Origin: JAGQPD01 sp020426865
Lineage (GTDB): Bacteria; Planctomycetota; Planctomycetia; Pirellulales; Pirellulaceae
NCBI GenBank assembly: GCA_041399065.1
Contig: JAWKTN010000006.1
Location: 434,001-498,000 of the forward strand
Direction: 5' to 3'
DNA length: 64,000 bases
Part shown: one piece after another, positions 7,882 to 16,577 of the stretch
How the letters are laid out: every line of letters starts with the position of its first letter
Position numbering within the stretch: the stretch's first letter is position 1
The notes under the pieces: model-generated
What the model was told of the DNA's origin: nothing
Seen by the model: the letters and a program-made list of their open reading frames with translations, nothing else
The model's database searches: none
Translations under genes and position numbers: made by a program

Positions 7882-9195
7882 TTACCGGTCTGCATCGAGT
7901 TTAGTGTGTTCGCGAAGCGGTGAAGGATTCGCGTGGCCGGGATTGGTGGTCGATGCGTTGGAGTTGCCGGCAGAAGCGGCGTTCGGCCGAGCGATCATCA
8001 GACGCCGGACAATTTCTTGGGCCTCTTCGGTGCGGCCCATTTCGTGCAGCCAACGTGCCGCTCTAAGGTTAACGTGCGGCGCGGGACCTGAGATCGATTC
8101 GTACTGTTTCGCACATTCGATGGCCTCCTCCCAGCGTTGCAGGGCGCCCAAACAATGAGTTTTACCAGCCAACGACGCAGGTAGCAATTCGGGATGTTCG
8201 ATCCGTTCGTACCAACCAAGCGCAGCCATGACGTCGCCCATTCGGGAAAAAGTACTGGCAATCTGCAGGTTTGTCCCGTCGCGGAAGATGGGAGGAACCT
8301 CAAGCCTCGCCGCCGTCGACAACAGGCGTACGGCCTCGTCACGATTGCCGACTGCCATCTCTGCGGCACTCGCGTTGATCGTCGCCTTGGCTCGAAAGTA
8401 ATCGGCCAGCCGTGAGTCGCCTTCCAATGCCAGGTACATGGCCTCTTCTCGAGTCGCCTGTCCACCGTAGTCCAGCAATTGCCAATCGTAAAGCTGCCAT
8501 TTCCCTTGACGGCGGGTGACCCACCAACGCACTTTGCAGGCCTCGGAATCCCCCCAGTACATCTCTGTATAGACGACATATTCGTTGTCGTTAGCCACTT
8601 TCGCGTCGTTGTCATTCTTCTTCGTGTGCCGCAGCTCACGTACGGGCTCAATCGCACGTATTTCATACCGATTGCAAACCATCGGCAGGTGGAGACGCTG
8701 ATCGAGCGTATACTTCGCCATCAAGGCCTGCACGTTTTCCACCAGCGCCATCGCCGGACACCGCTTCATTTCCGCAAAGAATCGCTCGCGCGCGACCAAT
8801 TGCAGAAACGCTTCCTGATCCTGGGCATTGGAGGCCGTCACAAATTTTTCCAGCAGCGGTTCGATCGACCGCGACAACTCGGCGTCCAGCGGTGAAGGGG
8901 CATTCGCGAATACTCGGCGCGCCGCTGCCCTCGATTCCGACGCGGGCTCGTCATACACAAGATGATAGTCGTCCGGACTGGCCGTCGCTCCTCGCAACAC
9001 CGCCGAATGACTCCAGATCAATGCCGCAATGCAAATACCGATGAGCAACAACAACCCGCTCCCGACGAACGCCAGCAGCCACATCCACCAGCGACTCGCT
9101 CGAGCCACCGTCACGCGACTGCGCAAGGCAGCGTTGTCCTGCCCGTGAGCTTCCACGCTGGAGATCCGTGCGGGCTTCGGTCGTGAATCGTCAGC
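7882..9195 (-). CDS. Membrane-anchored protein with TPR-like C-terminal half, function unknown
   Basis: About 437 residues when started at the ATG at 9195; an upstream in-frame ATG at 9270 would add 25 residues. A basic N-terminus precedes one transmembrane helix (WWMWLLAFVGSGLLLLIGICIA). A soluble domain with several tryptophans (YTEMYWGDSEACKVRWWVTR) follows. The C-terminal half is helical, with tetratricopeptide-like periodicity (RLADYFRAKATINASAAEMA, VMAALGWYERIEHPELLP, LGALQRWEEAIECAKQYE). There is no catalytic motif. It lies downstream of recG on the same strand, 106 bases away. It reads like a planctomycete-specific protein; the TPRs suggest protein-protein contacts only. Confidence 0.6.
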   Translation of the reverse strand, partial: ADDSRPKPARISSVEAHGQDNAALRSRVTVARASRWWMWLLAFVGSGLLLLIGICIAALIWSHSAVLRGATASPDDYHLVYDEPASESRAAARRVFANAPSPLDAELSRSIEPLLEKFVTASNAQDQEAFLQLVARERFFAEMKRCPAMALVENVQALMAKYTLDQRLHLPMVCNRYEIRAIEPVRELRHTKKNDNDAKVANDNEYVVYTEMYWGDSEACKVRWWVTRRQGKWQLYDWQLLDYGGQATREEAMYLALEGDSRLADYFRAKATINASAAEMAVGNRDEAVRLLSTAARLEVPPIFRDGTNLQIASTFSRMGDVMAALGWYERIEHPELLPASLAGKTHCLGALQRWEEAIECAKQYESISGPAPHVNLRAARWLHEMGRTEEAQEIVRRLMIARPNAASAGNSNASTTNPGHANPSPLREHTKLDADR

Positions 9196-9301
9196 CATTC
9201 TTTGCCGATCAACAAATAACCTTGTTCGCTGTGATAAGAACGCCGCGACCAACAAGCACGATGGCCGCAAACTGCCCGCTCAACCTATCAGCATATCTCC
9301 T

Positions 9302-11470
9302 TTAGCCGACGTTGGCCAGTTCCAAGGCGTGTGCGTACCGCACCAGGACCATCCGGCGAAGCCGAGCCATATCGTCGGCTTGCAGGTCTGGATCATTTTC
9401 GACGATTCGCCGAGCAACCTCGCGCGCCAGGGCCAATTCCCCACCGTCGCGCGTAAGATCGGCAATTCGTAGTGGCGGCAATCCATGCTGGCGCGTTCCC
9501 ATCAGGTCGCCGGGCCCCCGCAAACGATAGTCGATTTCCGCCAATTCGAACCCGTCCGCTGTCGTCTCCAACGCCATGAGTCGATCGAGTGCCGCGGGAG
9601 TCTGCGCGTCGTGGAAAATGCAGACGTATCCCGGAAATGCTCCTCGACGAACTCGGCCCCGCATTTGATGCAACTGCGCCAATCCGAATCGCTCGCCGTT
9701 TTCAATCGTCATCAGCGTCGCGTTCGGGACATCGATGCCGACCTCCACGACTGACGTGGCGATCAACACCTGCGTCTCTCCCTCGACAAACTTCTGCATG
9801 ACATGTGCCTTTTCCGTGGCACTCATTCGGCCGTGCAACACGTCGATGCAGTACGCTTCCAATTCGCCATTGGCCAGCCGCTCGTACGTCTGCTCCACTC
9901 CAACAAGATGTGATGGCGGCCCGCAGGTCTCTGTTTCACTGCCACTGCCACCGCTGCCGCTGTCACTGTCGTTGGTGCGGCCACCACCGTTGGTGTTGCC
10001 CCCCGGCGGTATATCAGGCTGGCCGTCGTAGTCGGCGCCATCAATGACCGGCGTGACGACGAACCCCTGCCGTCCTTCGCTGAGTTTCTTGCGAAAGAAA
10101 TCCCACCATTGTTCGCGCTGCGAGGACTCCGCAATGTACGTGTATACGTTTTGACGACCAGGTGGCACTGTCCGCAACGTGGAGATCTCCAAATCACCGA
10201 ACTCGGTCATCGCCACCGTCCGCGGTATCGGTGTGGCGGTCATCACGAGATAATGTGGCTCCTCGCCCGATGCACGCAACTGCGCCCGCTGACGTACGCC
10301 GAACTTGTGCTGTTCGTCGATCACCACCAAACCCAAGTTCGCGAATTGCACGTCGTTCTGTAAAATCGCGTGCGTGCCAATGACGATATCCAATTCGCCT
10401 GTGCCGGCCGCTGCCACGAATTGGCGACGCTCAACGACAGACGCGCCACCGGTCAATAGACCGATTCGTACATGAGCATTGGTCAGCGCCTTATTCAGCG
10501 TCCGCAAATGTTGTTGTGCCAAGACTTCGTTGGGGACCATCAGGGCCGCCTGAGCCCCGTTGGCAACTGCCACCAACATGGCATAGGTGGCGACGATCGT
10601 CTTTCCCGTTCCCACGTCCCCCTGCAATAGACGATTCATCGGGACCGTGCGGGAGAGATCCATGCCAATTTCGCGTATCGCTTGCTCCTGACATGCTGTA
10701 AACGAAAAGGGGAACAACCGGCGGATCCGGGCGTCAATCCGCGTCGAACCCGGCAACGCCATCGCTCGCTGCGCCGACTGCGTCGCGTGGCGACGCATCG
10801 CCAATGCTAATTGCAATACCAACAATTCCTGAAATACCAGCCGATGCCGCGCCCGCTGCAACTGCTGCTCGTCCTCCGGCCAATGGATCTGTGATATCGC
10901 CTGGTGGATCGACAGCAATTCATGCTCTTCGATCACCCTCTCCGGCAGGACCTCTTCCACCTGCTCCAGAAACTCCTCCACCGCCGACTTCACGATCCGC
11001 CGGATCTGCGATTGCTTCAGGCCCTCCGTCAGCGGATAGACCGGCAACAGATCCCGCCCTTCCTCAATGTCCTGCGGTTCGACCACGTCCGCCTTCGGAT
11101 GCCGCATCTCCCAACGAATCTGCTGGCGCTTGACCACGCCCGTCAATGCGACCGTCTGCCCCCGCTGAAATCGTTTGACCATGAAGGGCTGGTTAAACCA
11201 GACCGCCCGGATATAATCCTCCCCCTGTCGAACCAGAATCGACCCCCACGTGTCGCCCGCGCCTACCTCCTCAATCACCCCCTGCAACGTCGCCGTCTGT
11301 CCCTCCTCCACATCTCGCACCGATCGCACCGTCGATACCTGCTGGTACGTGCGTGGGAAAAAAAAGATCAAATCCCGTGCAACCTTCAACCCCAACTTCT
11401 CCAGCAGCGGCTGGCGATCAGGCCCCACCCCCTTGAGATACTGCACCGGCGTTGTCATCTCGCGACTCAT
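9302..11470 (-). CDS. recG: ATP-dependent DNA helicase RecG
   Basis: Remodels stalled replication forks and branch-migrates Holliday junctions. It has an N-terminal wedge/OB domain (YLKGVGPDRQPLLEKLGL near the start, then GVVKRQQIRWEMRHP), Walker A GDVGTGKT, Walker B DEQHKFG, motif III TATPIPRT and QMRGRVRRG in the second RecA domain. It ends with the usual helical hairpin. The start at 11470 is chosen because GGGAGGG precedes it, giving 722 residues; an upstream ATG at 11521 has no such site. An unusual low-complexity Gly/Ser/Asn/Asp insertion of about 40 residues, encoded near 9905-10030, interrupts the second helicase domain just after VVTPVID, which accounts for its being longer than most RecG. 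Confidence 0.95.
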   Translation of the reverse strand: MSREMTTPVQYLKGVGPDRQPLLEKLGLKVARDLIFFFPRTYQQVSTVRSVRDVEEGQTATLQGVIEEVGAGDTWGSILVRQGEDYIRAVWFNQPFMVKRFQRGQTVALTGVVKRQQIRWEMRHPKADVVEPQDIEEGRDLLPVYPLTEGLKQSQIRRIVKSAVEEFLEQVEEVLPERVIEEHELLSIHQAISQIHWPEDEQQLQRARHRLVFQELLVLQLALAMRRHATQSAQRAMALPGSTRIDARIRRLFPFSFTACQEQAIREIGMDLSRTVPMNRLLQGDVGTGKTIVATYAMLVAVANGAQAALMVPNEVLAQQHLRTLNKALTNAHVRIGLLTGGASVVERRQFVAAAGTGELDIVIGTHAILQNDVQFANLGLVVIDEQHKFGVRQRAQLRASGEEPHYLVMTATPIPRTVAMTEFGDLEISTLRTVPPGRQNVYTYIAESSQREQWWDFFRKKLSEGRQGFVVTPVIDGADYDGQPDIPPGGNTNGGGRTNDSDSGSGGSGSETETCGPPSHLVGVEQTYERLANGELEAYCIDVLHGRMSATEKAHVMQKFVEGETQVLIATSVVEVGIDVPNATLMTIENGERFGLAQLHQMRGRVRRGAFPGYVCIFHDAQTPAALDRLMALETTADGFELAEIDYRLRGPGDLMGTRQHGLPPLRIADLTRDGGELALAREVARRIVENDPDLQADDMARLRRMVLVRYAHALELANVG

Positions 11471-11651
11471 GCAATCCCTCCCGTGTTGGCCAGCCGTGGA
11501 TGTCGATCCTGTGGTCGTCACATTTACGGAGCTTCACCGGACGGCTGGCGCCGTTCCGCTTGCACGACGATACATTTATACACATGACTATATCGATTGC
11601 GGCAAACGATGCAAGAGGGCGAAGTGTTGTGGAGAATCGATCGCGAAGCGA

Positions 11652-12797
11652 TCAGCTGCTGGGGCTCAAGATCGATTCCCCCACCTCCCAAAGATGCGGC
11701 ATCTGCGGGTCGCGCGCCACGCGTCGATAGAGCGTGTCCCGCTCAATCGGCTCCCGTCCCGCCTCCGCGATCAATCGCCGAATGTCGTCTACCCCCAAAC
11801 ACTCCGGCGTCGTCGCCCCCGCGTCATGGTAAATCAATTCGTGCCGGACCGTTCCATCCAAATCGTCCGCGCCAAAGGCCATGGCCGCTTGCGCCGTCCC
11901 AATCCCCAACATGATCCAGTAGGCCTTGATGTGCGGGATGTTGTCCAACATCAAACGACTGATGGCCATAGTCCGGAGGTCCATCACCGCCGACGGCTTT
12001 TGGATCGACGATAATCCCGTGTTGTCCGGATGAAATGCCAACGGAACAAACGTCTGAAAACCGCCCGTTTCGTCCTGCAGCTCCCGCAAGCGAATCAGAT
12101 GATCAATACGATGGTACGGGGATTCAATATGTCCATATAACATCGTGCTGTTGGTGCGGACGCCCATCCGATGCGCCGTCCGATGAATATCAAGCCACTT
12201 GTTCGCATCGGCCTTGTGCTCACATAGCTTGTCCCGAACCTCCGGATGAAAAATCTCCGCCCCGCCTCCAGGCATCGACCCCAGTCCCGCCTCCACCAGG
12301 TCTTCCAGGATGGCCTGCACCGGTTTCTTCGTCAGGAATTCAAACCAGTTGATCTCCACCGCCGTCCAGGCCTTCAAATGCAGCCGTGGATAGGCCTCGT
12401 GCAGGATCCGCACCAGGTTGACATACCATTCGTATGGCTTCTGATGATGAAGGCCACCCACAATGTGCATTTCCGTACAGCCATTGTCGACCGCCTCTTG
12501 TCCTCGTGCCAAGATTTGGTCATCGGACATCACGTAGCCCTTCGGATCGCGAAGGTCCGATCGAAACGCACAAAACGTGCACCGATATACGCACACATTC
12601 GTGGCGTTCAAATGCGTATTGATGTTGTAATAACCAAAGTTGCCGTTGATCCGCTCCCGCACGACGTTGGCCAACCGGCCGACTTCGTTCAGTGGTACCT
12701 CCGGCTGATAAAGAAACAGACCATCTTCCAGTGAAAGCCGGTCGCCGTTTTCCACCTTGTTGCCAATGGCGTCCAGTCGCGTTCGCATCGTGTTCAT
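11652..12797 (-). CDS. mqnE: Aminofutalosine synthase (radical SAM)
   Basis: Joins the enolpyruvyl product of the MqnA/MqnD-type route to adenosylmethionine to give aminofutalosine, an early step of the futalosine menaquinone pathway. The radical-SAM cluster ligands are C69, C73 and C76 in CVYRCTFC. MPGGGAEIF, EMHIVGGLHHQKPYEWY and TNSTMLYGHIE are hallmark blocks of the MqnE/MqnC group, and the 381-residue length and GGGAEIF form favour MqnE over MqnC. It lies on the same strand as, and downstream of, ubiE-ubiX-ubiA, so four menaquinone genes are together. mqnA, mqnB, mqnC and mqnD are not in the window. Confidence 0.9.
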   Translation of the reverse strand: MNTMRTRLDAIGNKVENGDRLSLEDGLFLYQPEVPLNEVGRLANVVRERINGNFGYYNINTHLNATNVCVYRCTFCAFRSDLRDPKGYVMSDDQILARGQEAVDNGCTEMHIVGGLHHQKPYEWYVNLVRILHEAYPRLHLKAWTAVEINWFEFLTKKPVQAILEDLVEAGLGSMPGGGAEIFHPEVRDKLCEHKADANKWLDIHRTAHRMGVRTNSTMLYGHIESPYHRIDHLIRLRELQDETGGFQTFVPLAFHPDNTGLSSIQKPSAVMDLRTMAISRLMLDNIPHIKAYWIMLGIGTAQAAMAFGADDLDGTVRHELIYHDAGATTPECLGVDDIRRLIAEAGREPIERDTLYRRVARDPQMPHLWEVGESILSPSS

Positions 12798-12890
12798 GCT
12801 CTTGTTATTTCCTTCCCACCGCTATCGCTAATCGCCAGCCGGAAAATTCTAAGGCCGAGCCAACCGTCCGTCCAGGCTTAGCGCAACCGC

Positions 12891-13898
12891 TCACCACAAT
12901 AAATCGACCGTCACAATCACAAATAATCCAATGCTCACCAGTGCGTTGACCTGAAAAAATGCCGCGTTGACCCGCGTCAAGTCGCTGGGGCTGACCAACA
13001 GATGCTCATACACTAACAGCAATGCCACCGCCCCAAGCCCAATGCCATAAAGCCAACCCAAAGATGCTGTCGGGGCCAACCAGGGGAGGGTGGCCAACAC
13101 CCCGATCATCATCGCGTGTAGCACCGCCGACAGGCGCAGCGCCGTCGTGACGCCAAATCGCGAAGGGATGCTGTGCAACTTCGATTGTCGATCGTGTTCC
13201 GTATCCTGACATGCATAGATGATGTCGAATCCCGCGACCCACAACAGGATCGACACCCCCAACGCAATCGCCGGAATCAAATCACTTGGTGCCCCCAATA
13301 ACCACTCACCACGTAACGCGATCCAAGTACATACCGGTGCCAACATCAACGATGCCCCGAGCCAAAAATGTACCAGCCACGTGAATCGCTTCGCCAGACT
13401 ATAGCCACAGATGAATGCCAACACCGGAACGCTCAACGCAATCGGCCACCAATTCGGCAAGAATAGCAAGGTCCCCAAAATAAACAGTACGCAAGCGGCC
13501 AATGTGAATAGACCTACTTGAGCAACCGTCAGCTCCCCCGTCACCAAATGCCGGTTCTTTGTCCGTGGATTCGTCGCGTCCAGCCGCCGGTCGACGATCC
13601 GATTGAAACTCATCGCCGCACTCCGCGCCGCCACCATACAGACCAAGATCCCAACCAGCGGTCGCCAACCGAAACTCGCTGCGCCAACCGATGAACCACC
13701 AAGCGCCGACGCATCACTGAACGCCACCGGAGCCGGCATCGTCCACGCCATCACCGCCGCCAACAACGCAAACGGCAACGCGAAGATCGTGTGGCTGAAG
13801 CGAATCATCTCCAAGATCGCTCGCAGCCGAAACCGCGGGTTGTCGCGCGTCATCGACAATGAAGCCGTGCCTTTCGAACTGCCGGAAACATCCACCAT
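12891..13898 (-). CDS. mqnP: UbiA-family prenyltransferase (menaquinone, futalosine route)
   Basis: An integral membrane enzyme that attaches the polyprenyl chain to the aromatic precursor. The first Asp-rich motif is NRIVDRRLDATNPRTKNR and the second is DIIYACQDTEHDRQ, both typical of the 4-hydroxybenzoate octaprenyltransferase-like family. About eight or nine hydrophobic helices are visible from FSHTIFALPFALLAA onward. The 335-residue length includes a short polar N-terminal tail; the ATG at 13853 is a possible alternative start. It begins five bases after the UbiX-like gene stops. With mqnE next door, the substrate is more likely the naphthoate intermediate of the futalosine pathway than 4-hydroxybenzoate. 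Confidence 0.85.
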   Translation of the reverse strand: MVDVSGSSKGTASLSMTRDNPRFRLRAILEMIRFSHTIFALPFALLAAVMAWTMPAPVAFSDASALGGSSVGAASFGWRPLVGILVCMVAARSAAMSFNRIVDRRLDATNPRTKNRHLVTGELTVAQVGLFTLAACVLFILGTLLFLPNWWPIALSVPVLAFICGYSLAKRFTWLVHFWLGASLMLAPVCTWIALRGEWLLGAPSDLIPAIALGVSILLWVAGFDIIYACQDTEHDRQSKLHSIPSRFGVTTALRLSAVLHAMMIGVLATLPWLAPTASLGWLYGIGLGAVALLLVYEHLLVSPSDLTRVNAAFFQVNALVSIGLFVIVTVDLLW

Positions 13899-13902
13899 CG
13901 GC

Positions 13903-14496
13903 TTACGTTTCTCCCCATCGCCGCATCAGTTCATGCGGAATTTCCAATTGGTCCAAAATCCGAGCCACAACAAAGTCGATCAGGTCCTGCAACGAATCCA
14001 CTCCGTGGTACCAACCCGGCATCGCCGGCAAGATCACGGCTCCATACTGACAGGCGGTCTTCATGTTCTCTAGTTGCCCCAGCGATAACGGAGTCTCCCG
14101 TGGAACCAAAATCAATCGTCGCCGTTCCTTCAAATGCACGTCCGCCGCTCGTTGAATCAAGTTCGTGCTCGACGCGTGTGCCACGGAACTAAGTGTACTG
14201 CCCGAACAGGGACAAATCACCATTCCCCCCGTTAGGAACGAACCACTCGCAATCGGCGCCATAAAATCCTGGTAATGATGGTAAACGATGGCATCGTGAG
14301 CAACTCCCAACGGCCCGGCATCAAAACGCTGCAAGTCGACCTCGACGGCGCACTCGTGTCGCAACACCTCCGCACCTGACGGACTGATCGTCAAGTGCAC
14401 CGGGCGCTCGAACTGCGCCAGGATTTGCAGCAGCCGTGTCGCATAAGCGGCACCGCTGGCCCCCGTGATTGCCACCACGATCGGATGCCGCGTCAT
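13903..14496 (-). CDS. ubiX: UbiX-like flavin prenyltransferase
   Basis: Makes prenylated FMN for a UbiD-type decarboxylase; in futalosine organisms the pair acts on the menaquinone ring. The FMN-binding start VVAITGASGAAYATRLL, the SGSFLTGGMVICPCS block, and RRRLILVPRETPLS with GAVILPAMPGWYH are the family signatures. The ATG at 14496 gives the compact family N-terminus; an in-frame ATG at 14532 would add twelve residues. It lies between the ubiE and ubiA genes on the same strand. No ubiD homologue is in the window. Confidence 0.9.
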   Translation of the reverse strand: MTRHPIVVAITGASGAAYATRLLQILAQFERPVHLTISPSGAEVLRHECAVEVDLQRFDAGPLGVAHDAIVYHHYQDFMAPIASGSFLTGGMVICPCSGSTLSSVAHASSTNLIQRAADVHLKERRRLILVPRETPLSLGQLENMKTACQYGAVILPAMPGWYHGVDSLQDLIDFVVARILDQLEIPHELMRRWGET

Positions 14497-14553
14497 GTCG
14501 GTAACACCTTTACTGAGACCGGCGCTGGTCAATTCACGCCCTGGACCGAGCGC

Positions 14554-15390
14554 CTACCGCGCCTTCTGCCCGACGTAGAGAGTCGCTATGCCGCCGGTAA
14601 GCGGATAGAACGTCACGTCCGACAATCCAGCCGCTCGCATCCGCGTGGCCAACGCCTCCCCGGCGGGAAACTCCCCAACGCTCTCCGGCAGATAGTTGTA
14701 CGCCGCACTGTTGTTCCGCGCTAACAATTGACCAATTCGTGGCAAAATGTTGCGGAAGTAAAAACCATAACACGCCTTCAGCGGCTGCCACGTCGGTGCC
14801 GAGAACTCGAGAATCACGACGCGCCCACCACCAACACACACCCGCGTCATTTCGGCCAGCCCCCGGTCGGTGTCCTGGACATTCCGCAAACCAAAAGCCA
14901 CCGAGACGATCTGAAACTGATCACCGTCAAACGGCAGTTGTTGCGTGTCGGCCTGCACAAACCGCAACGCTTCGCTGTCAATCCCCGCCCGCTCCCGCTT
15001 GGCCTGGCCAATCGCCAGCATCTCCTCGCAAAAGTCGCTCGCCACCACCGGCACTCGCCCACCCCCGGCGCGCCAGTATGCCAACGCCAAATCACCAGTA
15101 CCTGTGCATGCATCCAGTATTGGGGTGGTGCCGCGGGGAGGGGCCAGGCGTGTGGTGCGCCAGCGCCAGTAGCGGTCGACCTGCATCGATAGCAGGTGGT
15201 TCATGCGATCGTATTGCGGCGAGATCTCGGCAAACATTCGCCGCACGCGGTCGCCGGATTTGTCGATCGGTCCACCATTCTGCGACCCGCTCGGTTGGCT
15301 CGCCGTGATCGTTGCCGTCGTTTCATCCGTCAATTGCTCGTCCATCCAACTAGAGTCCCATGCGCCAAGCCGATAAATATGTGAACGCAT
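14554..15390 (-). CDS. ubiE: Demethylmenaquinone methyltransferase (UbiE/MenG)
   Basis: The last step of menaquinone synthesis, an S-adenosylmethionine C-methyltransferase. VRRMFAEISPQYDRMNHLLS, the SAM motif LDACTGTGDLAL, FGLRNVQDTDRGLAEM and VVILEFSAP are characteristic. The C-terminus ends normally with YNYLPESV and GGIATLYVG. The start is uncertain: ATG 15390 (preceded by GGGGAATTGGAA) gives 278 residues and ATG 15345 gives 263. The longer open frame to 15558 reads like intergenic sequence. It is the first gene of the minus-strand quinone cluster. Confidence 0.93.
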   Translation of the reverse strand: MRSHIYRLGAWDSSWMDEQLTDETTATITASQPSGSQNGGPIDKSGDRVRRMFAEISPQYDRMNHLLSMQVDRYWRWRTTRLAPPRGTTPILDACTGTGDLALAYWRAGGGRVPVVASDFCEEMLAIGQAKRERAGIDSEALRFVQADTQQLPFDGDQFQIVSVAFGLRNVQDTDRGLAEMTRVCVGGGRVVILEFSAPTWQPLKACYGFYFRNILPRIGQLLARNNSAAYNYLPESVGEFPAGEALATRMRAAGLSDVTFYPLTGGIATLYVGQKAR

Positions 15391-15631
15391 TTCCAATTCC
15401 CCGGTCGGCGGGCAAAATGCCCGCGACACGCCGTATGACGCCGCCACATTTTGGCGGATCCGACCCTTTCTGCATACCGTATCACGTCGGCTTGACTTAA
15501 CAGCATCATTCGCCGGCGGATAGAATGTCGCGTCGTGGTGGAAAGCGGCACGGCGCAAGCCGTCCGGTCAAGGAATAACACAAAACAACAAATCATCATC
15601 ACCCATCGCACGAAGCTACCGAGTCACGGAG

Positions 15632-16459
15632 ATGCCTGAGAAGCTGCACTTTCTGCACTTTCATTTTCTTCCGTCGTCGGTCCGATCCGATCGGCTAACG
15701 GGCCAGTGCGCGATCGTGATCGATGTTCTACGGGCCACGACGTGCATGGCGACCGGCCTGGCACATGGTGTGAAGCAGATTATCCCTGTCCTGGAGATCG
15801 ACCAGGCCCGACGAATGGCCGGGGACCTACAAACCGAAGGGCCGGCACTGCTGGGTGGCGAGCGGGGAGGGTTGCCGATTGACGGGTTTGATATCGGGAA
15901 TTCGCCGGCCCAATACGCGACCCAGCGTGTGCGAGACGCCTCGATCGTGATGACGACCACCAACGGTACTCGCGCGCTGCACGCGGCGTTGGCGGCCGAT
16001 TTTCTCGTGGCGGCAGCATTTGTGAACCTGTCCAGCGTTTGCCACCGTATTCGGCAAGAATCGCAAAACGCGTCGGACAGCCGCTGGCAAATCCACATCA
16101 TCGCGGCCGGAACTGGCGGCGAGGTGACCGGCGAGGATGTGTTGCTCGGTGGGGCGATCGTGGAACTGCTGGCACAGCCAGCATCCACGGACATCAGCAG
16201 GGGCAGCCAATGGTCGGATACGGATGCGCACTGCTGCGAAATCGACGATGCGGCCCGAATTGCCCTGACTACCTGGCTTTCCCTCGGGCGTGATCGCTGG
16301 CGCCCTGAGGTCCTATACCAGGCATTATGTCGAACGCGGGGGGGACGAAACGTGCAGAGGTTGGGGCTGGCTGCCGATATCCAGTGGGCTGCCGATGTCG
16401 ATCGGTACGATGTCTGTCCCGTATGGGATCGTGCGTCGTGCTCGCTGCGACAGCGGTAG
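15632..16459 (+). CDS. comB: 2-phosphosulfolactate phosphatase family protein (ComB-like)
   Basis: ComB removes phosphate from 2-phosphosulfolactate, a coenzyme M/sulfolactate intermediate. The family blocks are visible: AIVIDVLRATTCMATGLAHG near residue 25, LLGGERGGLPIDGFDIGNSP (about 70-90), MTTTNGTRAL and AAGTGGEVTGEDVLLGGAIV. The 275-residue length is normal although the C-terminus is Arg-rich and divergent. Many bacteria carry this family without making coenzyme M, so its physiological substrate here is unknown. It is transcribed towards glyS, 118 bases downstream. Confidence 0.85.
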   Translation: MPEKLHFLHFHFLPSSVRSDRLTGQCAIVIDVLRATTCMATGLAHGVKQIIPVLEIDQARRMAGDLQTEGPALLGGERGGLPIDGFDIGNSPAQYATQRVRDASIVMTTTNGTRALHAALAADFLVAAAFVNLSSVCHRIRQESQNASDSRWQIHIIAAGTGGEVTGEDVLLGGAIVELLAQPASTDISRGSQWSDTDAHCCEIDDAARIALTTWLSLGRDRWRPEVLYQALCRTRGGRNVQRLGLAADIQWAADVDRYDVCPVWDRASCSLRQR

Positions 16460-16577
16460 ACCCCAATGGTGGCTGGGCGTTACACTGCCCCAGGACGGCG
16501 GGCGCGGGGCCGGGCGTGGGGCCGCTGGCAACATGCAAATCGATCTTCAATCACTCCTTGGATCCAGAAGCGCTATT

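Noticed and set aside
15369..15376. GCCGATAA sigma-28 -10 match on the plus strand
   Set aside because: It lies inside the ubiE coding region with wrong -35 spacing, and points to comB, which has no flagellar link.
16290..16577. Upstream in-frame extension of glyS overlapping comB
   Set aside because: The 96 extra codons overlap a recognisable comB gene in another frame and have no similarity to the GlyS N-terminus; ATG 16578 gives the normal start.
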